This document shows, in pieces, positions 1 through 12,400 of a stretch of 64,000 bases of DNA (positions are counted from its first letter, which is position 1; every line of letters begins with the position of its first letter). The notes under the pieces were generated by a model. The model ran no database searches and was not told where the DNA came from. It saw only the letters and a program-made list of their open reading frames with translations. The DNA comes from Trichosphaerium sp. ATCC 40318 (Eukaryota > Discosea > Flabellinia > Trichosidae): contig JALMLS010000215.1 of NCBI GenBank assembly GCA_038496445.1, forward strand, positions 1 through 64,000. Reading direction: 5' to 3'. The position numbers were made by a program, and so were the translations under genes.

Positions 1-3000
1 TGATTGAATATCTACTGGTTGTGCACCATAGAGGATTGAGAAAACTAGGCTGCCAAGGAAAGCCTTGGGCTATTTCTTTGGCGGTTATTTGAAGCCCTGT
101 AAAGGTACACTTTCTACCGGTTTTAAGTTCACTCTTTGATAACCGTACTATCTCGCCCACTTGAACAGCACAAGGGCAAATTGGATATTGTCTAAGACCT
201 AACTCATTACACTCTGTTGCTAGATTTTGCTAGTAATTAATAAGTTATAAAATGGAACATTAGGAACAGTACCTTCCAAGTCTCGGGAACAAGGCCACGG
301 ACAACAATAGTTATATTTTCATTATTGAAGTACAAACACATGACGTTCCCATCCGTATCTTTTAGAATCATAGAGTTACTAAACAACTTGTATCTACTAT
401 CTTGAAACCCTACAAGAAAAAAATGAGAAATACATCAACCCTTGGCCATACTTCGTAGCTTCCCTTGAAGTTCATTGAAAACGTCAACAGTAATTCGTTT
501 GTTTTCTATTTTTAAATTGAAAGCTAGTACTCGAACGGTCTTGAGGAAGGAAAAGCAAGCCCGTTCAGAGTGTTTCACTTGTACTTTAATATTGCCTCTT
601 TTCTGATCCAAACAGTGAAACACCAAAGTTTTCTTTGCAGATAATTTCGGTAGGTCACTAGTGATTATTAATTGCTTTTTCTCTTTTTTTTCTGAAACTG
701 GCCCACCACGTCTATCTTTGTGGCCTAAAAGAAATTAAAGGTACTCTATAAGTTCTTTTAACAACCTTCGGTCACGTGACAAACTCTCATGCTTTTGTTC
801 TTTTTCCTCTTATCCTTTATAAACACCTCCTTGTGATCGTTGGGCATTGGAGGAGGTAGATACATCATCTCAGCTTCAGGTCTCAAGCTATAAAACAAGT
901 ATCCGTTTTGACCATAGTTTTCCTAGCCAACAAGTTAAGTGTGAAATTCTAATACTTACACAATGCTGTACCACTTCTGCTGTATTGAGCTTGTAACATA
1001 TGTTGAGTGCTTCCATAAAAGATAAAATGGTATCACACTCTTTATCAGTAATTGCTCTAAGACCTGGTATGGACTTGATTTTTTCTTTGGCAACAAAATA
1101 GCTTACAATCGCTGTTCTATGTGTCTTGAGAGTCTTGGTATATCCGTGTACTCGGTTGATATGTTGTTGTGGACCTACAAAACTGGCAATAACTTGGACA
1201 ATCATTTCTGGCCTCAAACAAACCCATTGTGTTTGCTAGAGTAATCAATCAGTGCTATTAACAAACTGCAAATACCTTATTGTATGTTATTTTCCCTATA
1301 CAATGCAAGTATTCAATAGCAAGTACTAACAGCTTGTCGTTGCTTTCTCTCTCTTCTCCTAGCATATGATTTACCCATGCTTCACTATATCTACCATCTG
1401 TCTGCATAATTTGCCGTACAAAACCCTTGTGTCGTTCAAGAAATTGATACAGATCTTCTCTATGCAGACTGTTACATAAAAAGAAAGATAGCAATGTCTT
1501 ACAGCTTCCAAAGTACTTGATATTTATCAAATAAGGTTGATTCGACAAGAATAAATTCATAGACTCTCCACAGGTATGGTACATTCGTTTTGAGTGACTG
1601 TATACAACTTACTAGCACTTTTTTGAATTTATCCACACTTTTATCTATTAATTTCATTAGAAAACACCACAACAAGGAATTTAACGCACTGGATAGAGAT
1701 GAAAAGATTGTATCCCTATTGAAAATAACTTGTATCTTATTTCCTGGTATTTTTGATACATACTGCAGTTGCTTCGATATGTTGCTTGCAATTTTGCTAA
1801 GATCATTTTTAGGATCAACAACAAGATCAAGTTTGTTGCCGACAACTATTAAATGCCTTAGGTGCTTTGCATATAGTAACCCTTTGGAATCAAGAACCTC
1901 AAGCCAGTGTTTTATTTGTTGTGTTTGGTTTTTTAAATCTGCAGACACATCAACCTTGTAAAAATCACGTGAGCATTAATGAAAATTTTTTTGGCAAAGT
2001 TTTAACATTACCACAATAATATAGAGCGAATCTTTGTTTGAAAAGAAAGATTTATGACTCGTCAGATACTCGATTTGACCTCCAAAATCGTATGCTTTGA
2101 TTGACATGTTCTTAACAAGCTTCAATGAGCGCATATCTAAAGATATTGTGGATTTCAAGACATCTTTGTTTCGTTGTTCATCTATTTTGTCAAGCAGGGT
2201 AGTTTTGCCTGAAAGGGTTTAATAGGCTGCCTGTAAGCGTGACATACCTGAACCGCCATGTCCAAGGATAAGTAATTTCACACCATTATACACTCTGCTG
2301 ATGTTTGATGTCCTAAACATGCAAGTATCGAACACTTTATCAATATTGGTTTGAGTCTCACTGAATGAACACTCTGTGTATTGAAAAGCACCGATTTCAT
2401 GTGCCATTTTAACACCTTTTTGATAATTAGAAATAAAGACTGCGGCGTTAGTGAGAAACCTTGAGCATTAGTAACCGTATGTAATCCTTTGTCAGCAAGA
2501 TTTTTTACTAATCTTGCATCACACCTTAGCTCTCGCTCACAGCCAACCAGCAAATAACGTGTATAAGGAGCAAAGCGTCTTATTTCTGGTATCCACTAAC
2601 ACCTTTTGTGTTAGCACAGTGGACAACTTTTAATCGTACTCAACAAACCTTGTCTTTTATGTTTTGGAAGCTATTCGGATCAGCAATTGAGAAGATGAGA
2701 ATGAACACGTCAGCTACCTACAAACAAAACGGTTTTTTTTTTTATCAAATTTATATCTGATTTCGCTAACAACAATAAAAGTTTCTAGCTCGTACTGGGT
2801 AGGATAGGTTTCTTTTTGGGTCTGATTCGTAACTGTACTAAAGGTAAAGTTACTTAAATTGTAATTAGCTGCTTGCGTAAATCTCTAGTACCATTAGCCT
2901 CCATTTCAGCACCGAACGCTCGTTGTAGTGTCGCTCTAAAGTACGTTTAGTTTAGACTCAACTTGCATTGGTTTGCGAAAAAACCCGTGCCTGTATCAGA

Positions 3001-3150
3001 TATTTTTGTACAATCTAATCCAGTACTCTCACCTCCTTTGAGAAAGCAATACTCTGATTCGAAAGAGTCGAGTAACCTTTCTTTTATATTATTCGTATCA
3101 TTGCCAACAATGGTGACTGTCACAATAGCGTTTGATGCTTCTTCAGCCAT
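1..3150 (-). CDS. Rho-like domain fused to Roco (Roc-COR) GTPase, 3' end outside window
   Basis: Multi-exon gene starting MAEEASNAIVTVTIVGND at 3150. The first third reads like a Rho GTPase (FILIFSIADPNSF, LLVGCERELR, EIGAFQYTECS) but has no P-loop lysine and no DTAGQ, so it looks catalytically dead. The same open exon (2219-2407) runs into a second GTPase domain. Its P-loop GHGGSGKTTLLDKI forms only after removing an intron at about 2190-2229. DFGGQIEY (G3) and VVGNKLDLV (G4) follow, which identifies a Roc domain. Downstream, WVCLRPEMIVQVIASFVG and the following helices fit a COR domain, followed by a basic linker and a beta-rich region that remains open at position 1. Roco proteins are large signalling GTPases that dimerise through COR. 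No kinase domain is visible; it could lie beyond the edge. The joins are inferred, but each keeps frame. Confidence 0.82.
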
Positions 3151-4563
3151 GGTATTTTGTAACTAGGCAACTGTTAGTCATGTGACTTTCCTTAATGTAC
3201 TTTACTGGTTACATTTTTTTTCTACAAACTACGTTGCTGTCTATTTTTGGTAGAACCTTGGTTCTAAAACGGCAGAGCATGAAAGTGCATGCTCTGCGCA
3301 AGGCAAATATCATTTTACGTGTACTAACATAAGAAGTAATCCAGCCCAAAGAAAAAATACTTTGGTAACAATACAGAGAAAGAGCACGTGTTAGTAATCT
3401 GTTGGTGTTTGTGCCTTTTGGTTTTCGAGTATAGTCAGATCTGACGGGTCCCTTAAGTTTTGTAAGTTCTTACACTTATTACTATGTTCTAATATATCCA
3501 ATTGTGCACAGGTAAGCATATTAGACTTCCCAACAGAGATTTTAGTGTACATCCTACGCCATACTAATCAAGCACGTTTTTGCGGCTTCTCAAACCTAAT
3601 GTGATATTGTCAAAGCAGTTTGCTGGTTCATTCAATCAAGCTTTACAATTTGTATGGATGTTGTGTAACATATCAAGGCACAGTCTGGTGTTCATACCAT
3701 TGATCTTTGATTTGTACAGGTACAAAATTACGCGTTCAAATAAATCAGAACAGTTTTCTTTAGTACTGGGTTAATTAGCTCCAAATAGCTTGATGTCATG
3801 CATTTTACTTTAGCCTCAGCAAAGTTATAACTTTAATTTGTTTAGCTTTTGTAAAGACAATCCAAACGCAAGATCCATGTTGTTTGACAAAGGCTTTTAT
3901 GATAGAAACAACATATTGTACATCCAAATTTGCCTTATAAAATTTCTTTCCAGTTGAAATAATATCTATGATTTTGTGGAACAAAGGCCGATCAAGGCTT
4001 TCTAGTGCAAGTAAGAGTTCACTATTATGACGGTGGAGATGGTTTTAAAATAGGGTGTTCCTCGTGTACATCGTGTAGTTTCGTGACACTGGGATTCAAT
4101 GGGCAGTACTCAGGAATTGCAATAGCCTACTTTACAACATTTTCTTTCTGTGTAGTCATGTGCCAGGAGCAATGGTAATTAAGTGAGATCGGGTATTCAT
4201 CAGACGAACTATCTGGTAAATGGTGCTCAAAACTCTACAAACGTACTGACGGTGGCGATCTTTTCAACAACATAATTTGTATTCAACTTTACGAATCTTA
4301 AATTCCAAAAAACTGTACGCCTTTTGTCACGTGACAATGCCGTTTACGTTATTTTTTTGCTTTTACTGTATTTTAGTCGCACTCCTTTTTAGTATTATTA
4401 CCGATTAAACGACTTACAACTACTAGTCACTAGCTTGATGTCGAAACTAAATGTGCTCAAAAGGTATCTTATAACATAACATTCATTGAACGGTTTACAG
4501 ATAAATGGAAATAGGCTTAAATGCGCTCATAGTATTAAATGTATAAAGCAAGCATACCTTTTG
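3151..4563. other. Intergenic or decayed region, no clear gene
   Basis: No complete gene is supported. On the minus strand at about 3808-4030 an open stretch without an ATG encodes SELLLALESLDRPLFHKI and a following helical segment; it may be a relic exon. A weak plus-strand frame covers 3580-3774. At about 3413-3475 there is a repeat with the palindrome GTCAGATCTGAC that recurs near 50577-50640. A TCACGTGA site sits at 4325. Confidence 0.4.
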
Positions 4564-5436
4564 ATGACAACATTAAATCCGTTAAAGCTTCCTGAGGTAA
4601 TCAATAAGCATTAATAACCTTCTTTAATAGTTATTTTAGATTTTAGTGATTATATTCCATGGAATGGACGATAAAACAATACAAGCAGCTAGCTGTGTTA
4701 GTGTGTATTGGAATATAGTCATATTTGAGTCTAATCTAAGCGTGCCAACAATAGTAAGAACTCATTATGTGAGGATAACAAAGACTATTGAGCCGTTTGT
4801 ATTTGTTCATGTAAAGAACTCCAAAGTTGACAGATTACGCTTTCTATGTAATCAATATGGTACCTCTATTGTACGTACAACATAATGAAGCTAAAGAGCC
4901 ATAAAAACCAGCAAGGGAAAATGGCAATGACTGTCAAAGTTTAGGCTTTGTTCTTCATATTTTCTTACTACTATTTTTCGCACATCTGCTAGCACAATAC
5001 TGCAGCTATTATTAAAGCATTGCTGTAGTTTTCTTGTGGCAGTATATGCGATGCTTTCAGTAGAATGTACTCACGCTGTTCTGTTAGATAAACTGGAAGA
5101 AGACAATAATAAAAGTTTCCTCACAAGAAGCAGAAGAAATTGAAGTATTACCTCTGTTACATGCAGCAATTAAAGAAAAAAATATAGAACTAATACGCTT
5201 TCTACTTGCACGTGATTGTTAAGTTTTGGTTTTTTCTATGTTCTTTTTGTAGACAACCTATTGTCTAACAGGGTACTGTAGGAATCAGGAGTTAATTTTT
5301 ATGCGAAAAGAAAACGCCATGTAGAAGTCTGCGGTGAAGTAATTATAGATCTGAATGACGACGCACTTGAATGGGCTAAGGAAAGTAAATTTCAATTAGG
5401 TATTACTTTGTTGGAAGAACACAATGCAAAGCAGTA
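4564..5436 (+). pseudogene. F-box/ankyrin-type gene, probably decayed
   Basis: Exon 1 starts at 4564 (MTTLNPLKLPE) and a 43-nt GT-AG intron (4597-4639) joins it in phase to ILVIIFHGMDDKTIQAAS. Together these match an F-box: LP, then ILxxIF, then a helix ending CVSVYWN. Further down, LLHAAIKEKNIELIRFLLAR (about 5150-5215) is an ankyrin-like helix pair, and a final open stretch ends with TAA at 5436. I could not join the ankyrin exon to the last stretch in frame with canonical splice sites, and about 150 bases between F-box and ankyrin contain stops. F-box/ankyrin proteins are SCF ubiquitin-ligase adaptors in many protists. It may be a pseudogene, or a gene whose introns I failed to resolve. 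Confidence 0.45.
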
Positions 5437-7179
5437 ACCAAAGTTGTAACCTCTAATCAATAAACACAAAGGAATCATGGAAGACGATAGATTTATTGCT
5501 AGCTCTACAATAAGTTTGAGAATTACTCCCTTTTGTAATTAACCCTTAAACATGGACATGCATCAAGAAATGGAATTTGCTATTGCACAGTCCTCCACGG
5601 TATTGTGGTAGCCTCGTGCTACTTTGCAAGCTATATACCACTAGCATATCCTTATGGAGTACTTTACGTGTGCATAAGAACAGAAAGTCACGTGCGTACT
5701 ACAAATCGGTGGCTGTAAAAAAGTAGGCTAAACAAGTCACGTGGCATGATATTTTCAGGATGTCCTACAATCACTGCAGGCTCACAGAAACGTCTTAGCA
5801 TACAAACAGACAATAGCGGAGTTGGAAACCGCTCTATTGGCTGTAAAAGTTTACGAAGGTCACGACTAAAATAGAATAACAAATGACAATGCGCCAAAGA
5901 CTAAAGCTGCAGCAATCTGTTTGATGGAATCTCATGGTGTCCATTTAATTGGAAGTAACATTGTAATTTTTTAGTTTAGTTATCTTTCTAGTAGTAGTTA
6001 TTGTGCACATTGTGGAATTCTTTTTTTTTCCCCTATACATTAATTAGATATTGTCATTTCAGAAATAATGCATTAGGTAACTCGAGTGAAACAAACAATA
6101 CACTAATCAACCATTCACTACAGTGAACATTGTTGTTAAACGACTTTGGATCGAACGATAAATCATCTCAAACGATAAAAATTTGAACTTGATTGAAACG
6201 ATTTCAAATAAAAACACTTGATCTTGAATCTAGTTTTTAACCTTAAGGTAAAAGTCTCAATCAAGACCAAACGTTTCTCGATTGAAATCATGTATCTCAT
6301 CTAGCGCAAACGGTTTCAATCAAGATCAAATGTTTTTTTTTTGAAAGCGTGTACCTTATTCACTAGTTGTTTGGCAAAGTTTGATACGGTATAATGTATA
6401 GCACTGTCAGTAAATATGGTATTTTGCAACACCTTGCTTTGGTATGTCTGCAAACATTTCATGTACGTTATAAACCTTTACAAAAACAAGAGATAGCAAG
6501 CACTATAAATGGACTGCTAGGTCCAATGATTTGGCCTAATCTCTTGACGTTTAGAATGAAAGTAATGAATAGTGTTCTTATTTGAACACTTCCTGTTCGC
6601 TGAACATGAAGACATATTACTTAATAATCTGGAACTGGTTATATCCCTAAAATTGCCACCTGTAGCACTGAGATTCACGGATTTTATGAGTTTAGAGTTA
6701 GAAAAGTTGAGATTTTGATCACGTTCGCTTTAACTTAAGGGAGGCGCTTAAGTTGGTCGGATAATTCACAACAGTATTGTCCGTTTCGCCATTTTAAAGT
6801 AATACTACCCTTGCACTCAGTCTGTACCAACGAACACTGACACCCAGGGACATTTTCGACTCTCGCCTATTGTCACTTCTAATTCAAATAATAGCCAACT
6901 TTTGTTGAACTCAGTATGTTCAAATTAGCACTTACTCAATGGTAAGAACATTACTCTACTACAAATCAAAGGTATGTTAACAAACAGAAAACAAAATTAA
7001 TGAAGTCTTGAACTCTACGTTTGCTGACACTACGCGGGTGAGTTTACTTGTATTTGATGTAAAAAAAAAAGAAATGTTGCATTTTACTTTTATTTGTGTG
7101 ACCCAATATCTACATTCCATGCTTCTGGAGCATGGCTTATGCAAAAGCTATTGCAATCGCCGACTTGAATTCATACTTT
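5437..7179. other. Mostly non-coding, with short repeats and uncertain exons
   Basis: About 5760-5940 contains a helical open stretch on plus (DVLQSLQAHRNVLAYKQT) that I cannot place in a gene. From 6110 to 6350 short motifs recur (TTTCAATCAAGATCAAATG and CTCAATCAAGACCAAACG). At 6394-6718 two adjacent plus frames (LLGPMIWPNLLTF, then ILLNNLELVISLKLPP) could be exons of an unknown protein. Nothing here is firm. Confidence 0.3.
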
Positions 7180-9015
7180 GTAGACAAATGTATACTTGCT
7201 GTGCAACGTCAATGTTATCCTGAACACTTCCAAAAGAATCACTATCTGAATCATAACCATTTTTTTCAGCACATTTGAATTCTTCCTGTCTTTTTAGTTC
7301 TTGTAGAAAGATAACAACACTATTTGATATGTAACGCCTTTGCTTTGGTTGGTCTTTCAAATATGATCTGTAAAAAACCAGTGAGATTAGGTACTATCTA
7401 ACCAACAATGGGATGAAGTATTAAATGCTCAAAAAAAACGTCAGAAATGCCCACATAAAGAAAGTGGAGATTGTAACTTTAAAAACATGTCCACGGTTTA
7501 GAAAAGGATTCACGTGTTGTAGTTATCTTTTCAAAGATATAGGAGTTTTCACAATGCTAGTGTAAACGTCTCAATGTAAAAACAACAGAAACTGGTTTGC
7601 TCCAAAAAGCACTTGCCTGAAACAGTCTATGGACAGTAATGTTTCTAGAGCAGTAACCTTAACTATATCCTGATCACTATTCGATAGTACATACTTTATG
7701 ACAGTGATAATACTGCTTGCATGCTTGATAGCCAGTGTTTGGGATGCCTAAGACAAAAATCTCAATATTATCTTAACTTTAAGATAGTTCAATAGTTCAA
7801 TGCAAATATAATGGCTAAGTAGCACTATCTAGTATTGTGAAGCTGTAAATAAAGATGATGATGGATGAATGTACCTCTACACCACATTGTATTAGTTTGA
7901 TAGCTTGGAGTTGTTTTCTGGTGTTGTTCACACATAACTTAAAACACTTTGGGATAATGATACCAAAGAACTCTGGCCATTTTCCATTTGCTAATTCAAC
8001 CCTTGCAACAGCTTGTAATGGCATAGATTTTGACCTCACATAGTTTGTATCACAATTCCATAAGTATAGATCAACAGTCTTTTAATTAGAGCGTCAGATT
8101 GTATTATGTTGTAAAAAGGAAAAAGAAACAACATGTACTTTTTTTTTAATATCTTCCTTGACCTTCTGATCAAGCATGTGCCATTTCATCTAATTAACTA
8201 TTTAATATGACTAGCATAGTAGTTATTTTAAAGTGTACTGTAGCTTGTATAAGCGAGTTCTTGAAACTGATTGAAGACATTAACATAATTTCTTTGGGTA
8301 AGCTGTTGTTCATTGTTAAGCGTAGAAACGCTGTTAAAACCATTCCCTTGGAGAGATAAAAGTTAGTCAGTACTTAATAAATTAATAAGTTGCAGAAAAA
8401 GCATTGATGTGCAAGGCTATCAAGGGGGGCCATAGTTTTTTCCGAATTTTCCGAAAACAAAAATTCGAAAAAATAGAATTCGTAGAAAGATGCATAGCTA
8501 GGGCAGTCCACTAAACTAGAAAGCGCCTGGTTCACTTACGGTCGGGTCCTCGCTGTGCTCGGAACTAGAACCCGACCTTCGCTCACATATAGTGATCCAT
8601 TGGTGGGTATAGGCATTCGGTTTTTGTATCGAATTCTATTTTTTCGAATTTTTTCTTTCGAAAAATTCGGAAAAAACATGGGTCCGCTATCAAGGTCCAA
8701 CAAAAAAAATGGTGGTAAAACACGTGATCTCTACTAAAAGTCACCGCAGAGAAATTGCAAACCACTTTAGTAAACGATATGTGTTACTTGTTGAAGCAAC
8801 AAAACAGCGTCACAGACAGTTTTTTGGTTACTTTCAACGATTGGCGGTTTTAATCGTACCAATTCTTTGTTTTGGAACTCTTCTAGCTCTCTCATTGCCT
8901 GTTGACGAATGTGTTGTCTTATTACAAGATTATCATCTAAAACATCCAGTAATGCCACGTACCTACATTTACAACCACTTAGTATATTAATAAGTTGTTC
9001 ATCGCTTACTTCCAT
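7180..9015 (-). pseudogene. Importin-beta-like gene, copy A (likely truncated)
   Basis: Starts MEVSDEQLINIL at 9015. Splicing a short intron joins it to NDNLVIRQHIRQ then QAMRELEEFQNKEL, an importin-beta N-terminal (IBN) type HEAT segment. Later exons give AVARVELANGKWPEFFG and KLIQCGVEV, which match importin-beta HEAT repeats (consensus IARVELPxxxWPEL), then a segment ending ALETLLSIDCFRQ and finally QRRYISNSVVIFLQELKR followed by an acidic stretch ending near 7180. Importin-beta carries cargo through the nuclear pore and is normally about 850 residues; only a few hundred are recognisable here. The last exon runs into unrelated sequence, so the copy seems 3'-truncated. It has an inverted partner at 25215-27330 and contains a foldback insertion at 8426-8686. 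An unusual short karyopherin remains possible. Confidence 0.6.
8426..8686. mobile_element. 261-bp foldback/MITE-like element with 9-bp target site duplication
   Basis: The left end (GCCATAGTTTTTTCCGAATT) is the reverse complement of the right end (AATTCGGAAAAAACATGGGT) with few mismatches, and the arms extend inward through AT-rich TTCGAAAAA blocks and a GAATTC pair. CTATCAAGG flanks it on both sides (8417-8425 and 8687-8695), the signature of a 9-bp target site duplication. There is no coding capacity, so it is non-autonomous. Nine-base duplications occur with Mutator-like transposases among others; family assignment is inference. It lies in an intron-like part of importin copy A, and the matching position of copy B (about 25560-25600) lacks it. 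Confidence 0.8.
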
Positions 9016-9401
9016 TCTTGTACTGCGAAGAAACAGTATACGGCTTAACAAATATGTTAAGTTACTGTTGTCGTACAATGCACATGCCATGACACCCAGC
9101 ATTCTTTTATATAGTTGCCTTGGCACTGCTTTTCTTTTCACTAATCGATCAATTATTCGTTGGTAGAGGTGGGCATTAATGGCTATGACAGTCTAAGAAA
9201 GAACTAGATCTGGAAAAAAGTGGAAGGGCATGTGATAATTAGCTTAAAATCATACCACTTCGGTTGTCGACATTAACAGTTTTACATCAATATTTTTGTA
9301 ACTATTTTTTTTATTGGGGTTACTGTAGCTATTCTGTAGTGTAAAAAGTGGAATGGGTAAATCAGAAGACGGTAGAGGAGTTTGTAGAATTAACACTTGA
9401 T

Positions 9402-12400
9402 TCAGATGGCTCCAAACTTTGTAACATATTTCCCAATACTGTACGGTAGTAGTTCAGCACTTGTCATTACAACATTGCTGTCATTGTATGGAACAAGCAT
9501 TGGTTTTTCATCACTTGTTGGGTTGCTTTTGGCAGTACCTTCGTTTATATAAGCATTATTGCTGGATGACAAAAAAACACTACGTACTTTGTGCTTTTGC
9601 TTTCTTGTACTTTAAAAAGCGACTTTCTTCAACTGTGTCCTTCACCACAAACCTTGCAACATGCACGCGGCTTTCCTGACCCATCCTAAAGTACTATTTG
9701 GATCTGTGAGGGTGTGATTAATGCTTTGTACCTGTATGCTCTACCAATAGCTTGAGATTCATTTGCATCTATTTCTTCTGTAGTGCCAATTGCAGAGTCG
9801 AAAGAGAATGTTACATTGGAATTAAGAATAAAGTGAGAAATAGGTACCAAGGAGAACAATATGTTTAGCATTCATTAAATTAGTTCCAGAAGCTGCTTTA
9901 TGGGTGCTAAGAAGTAAGACACGAATGTCTTGTGATTCATCATTAAATGAATTGATTGCTTTCTCCCTTTGGAATACGCTCCTTAACATAGTTAGTTAAG
10001 GGCAATTTTGGACAATGTACTTACCCTTCTATTGATGTACTGTATATGCCTTGTAGGAACAATACACAAGCTACTTCTTGAAGAACGTTTGAGAACTACA
10101 GAGATAGTTAGTGTATCATGTATTTAATACTCGTACGCTTGAAAATAAAATTATTTTAGATGACGGCTCTTTCTTCCATATTCTTTCAAGGTACGAAAGC
10201 AACTTGCATATCTTGGAGCCATACATTATCTCCTTCTCTTTCCTTGTCATTCCTACATACCTTTCTTTCGGGTATCCTTTCTAAACAGCAAGCTTTGTAA
10301 GTAACCGACTAAAAGGTTAGATTTTCACCTTTATTAGGCTTGATTCGAAGATAAGTTTAGGTCTTAAAGCTCGTTTAAGATTGTTTATGCTACAGTCTGG
10401 ATCCACATCTACAAGGCGAAGAGAAGCGGCTTCTAGTAATTGATTTTTGGTAGCGTCAGTTAAAACGGATAGACCCAGACCTCTAGATTTGCCCGTCATA
10501 CTAATTATTGGTCGTTTCTGTTTTTTTTTCTTTTGTTAGTAAATGTAAAACCAGGTTATACGCACAATAGCTAACAGCTCATCTTGAGAGGTGGTCAAAC
10601 GATTGCGCAAATATACTATTCCAGCTTTGTCAGCCTTGAGTTTTTCTATGGATGCTTTCGTTGATCGGATATAGCTTAGTTTCTTATCATTTTTCTAACA
10701 ACAATAAGTACAGTGTATTGAATATTTTTATACCAATAATTCTTGTAGGTTTGCCTGTTGGTTCGCTATATCAACATCAATGTTTCTTTCCTTCTTTGTT
10801 TGGGATACGAGGGCTGACTACAAAGGAATAAGCCTTGGTAGTTGATTTCAGCACTCTTTTTTTGGTACCTTAATCATTGCCTTTGTTTTGTCGTAGAGCT
10901 CAAGGATCATTGGACCCTCAGAAGCACTTGTAAGGGAGCACAGCATCCCCAGATCTTAGAATGATTAGTTTGTAAGATTTTAAGTTAACCTATTACCTTC
11001 AGAACTAATCATGCTTGAAACATGGTAGTGAATAGCTTGTATCGGATGAAAATCAACAAGCTCCTTTTGAATATGTTAGCTCACGTGATTCTCTTTTTTT
11101 TCGTACCAGTATCTCTTTGTAGGGCGGTATCTCCCAGTCATCTTTTGCAGTTTCTTTAGTATGCCTCCACATGTAATTGTCAAACATGATATTAGCGAAC
11201 ATCCACCTGAGTATTGTGAGCACATAGTTGTTACATTTGAACTCTTACGTTTTATGCTCCAAAGCAGCGTGCTTGTGATTCCATGTTGTGACAAGATCGT
11301 ACTTTCCTTCTAATACTCGATGTTTAGGTACACGCTTCCCAAACAGACTATGCAAATTATCAGGGTGTATATGAATGTCTATACATTACCACTCTTTAGG
11401 AGACTTGGCATTGTGTCTGCTCTGTGCGAATTCTTCACCGGTTAAGTATGTGAGCACATTAACCAACACAGTGCTAGCAGTTTAGTATGAGAACTAGTAA
11501 CTACAATACACGTACTCTTTAGGAAACGGAGTGCCAGTGACATACCACTTAAAGTTCGCCTCTAGAGAAGTAAACACAGCTATCAGCAATGTTAGTTATA
11601 CCGTTATTTGAATGTTATCTTACAACACCATTTTCGGACATGGAGAAGCTCATGTCCTTCATCAAGCACCAATCTATGCCAATAAATGTGATGCAAACCA
11701 CACTTGTTGCTAATAGCCACGTAGTTTTTGTTACGCAGAAACTGATGAGAAATTATGACAACATCTACCAGACAATTAATCAAGCAACAGTAAAGATACG
11801 TACCAGCTTTGAGGAGCTCATTGTCTCCCTTTTGTACTTTACTAAAGGCTTTCATAGTTGTGATTTTAATGACTTTTAGTCCAGCTGTAGTTCTTTTTGT
11901 AATCTCGCCATACCACTGCTGTGCCAAGTGACTTGGACAGCACACTAAATCAAGAATAAAACTATGCAAGTTAAGAAACGTCAGTACCTAGAGTAGCCTT
12001 TGAGACTGGTTTATCATTGATAGTTTCATTTTCTTTAAAAGCAACTCTGGTGCTTAGTATCAACGAGAGGACTATAAGAAAAAATTATTCAGTTCAATAG
12101 TTGCAAGGTTCTTGCATACCTTCAATTGTTTTGCCTACGCACGTGTTTAGAAACAAACGAAGTTAAAAAAAAAATACAATCCAAAACTCATACCTAGTCC
12201 CATTTCGTCTGCAAGAATGCCACCCTGAAATTGAGCAGATCTCTTATACGTTCCGTATTCTTTTCTAGGCACAAGTTTTTTATTGTTCAAATCGAACATA
12301 ATGGTGGATCCTGAGGAGGTCCACGGGACAAGATCAAGATACTCAATACCTAGCACGTTCGTTAGATAATAGTTGGAAATTGAGTACTTACATTCCTCCG

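Noticed and set aside
8583-8765. Overlapping frames on both strands across the AT-rich element
   Set aside because: They lie inside the inverted-repeat element and have no start context or domain; artefacts of palindromic sequence.
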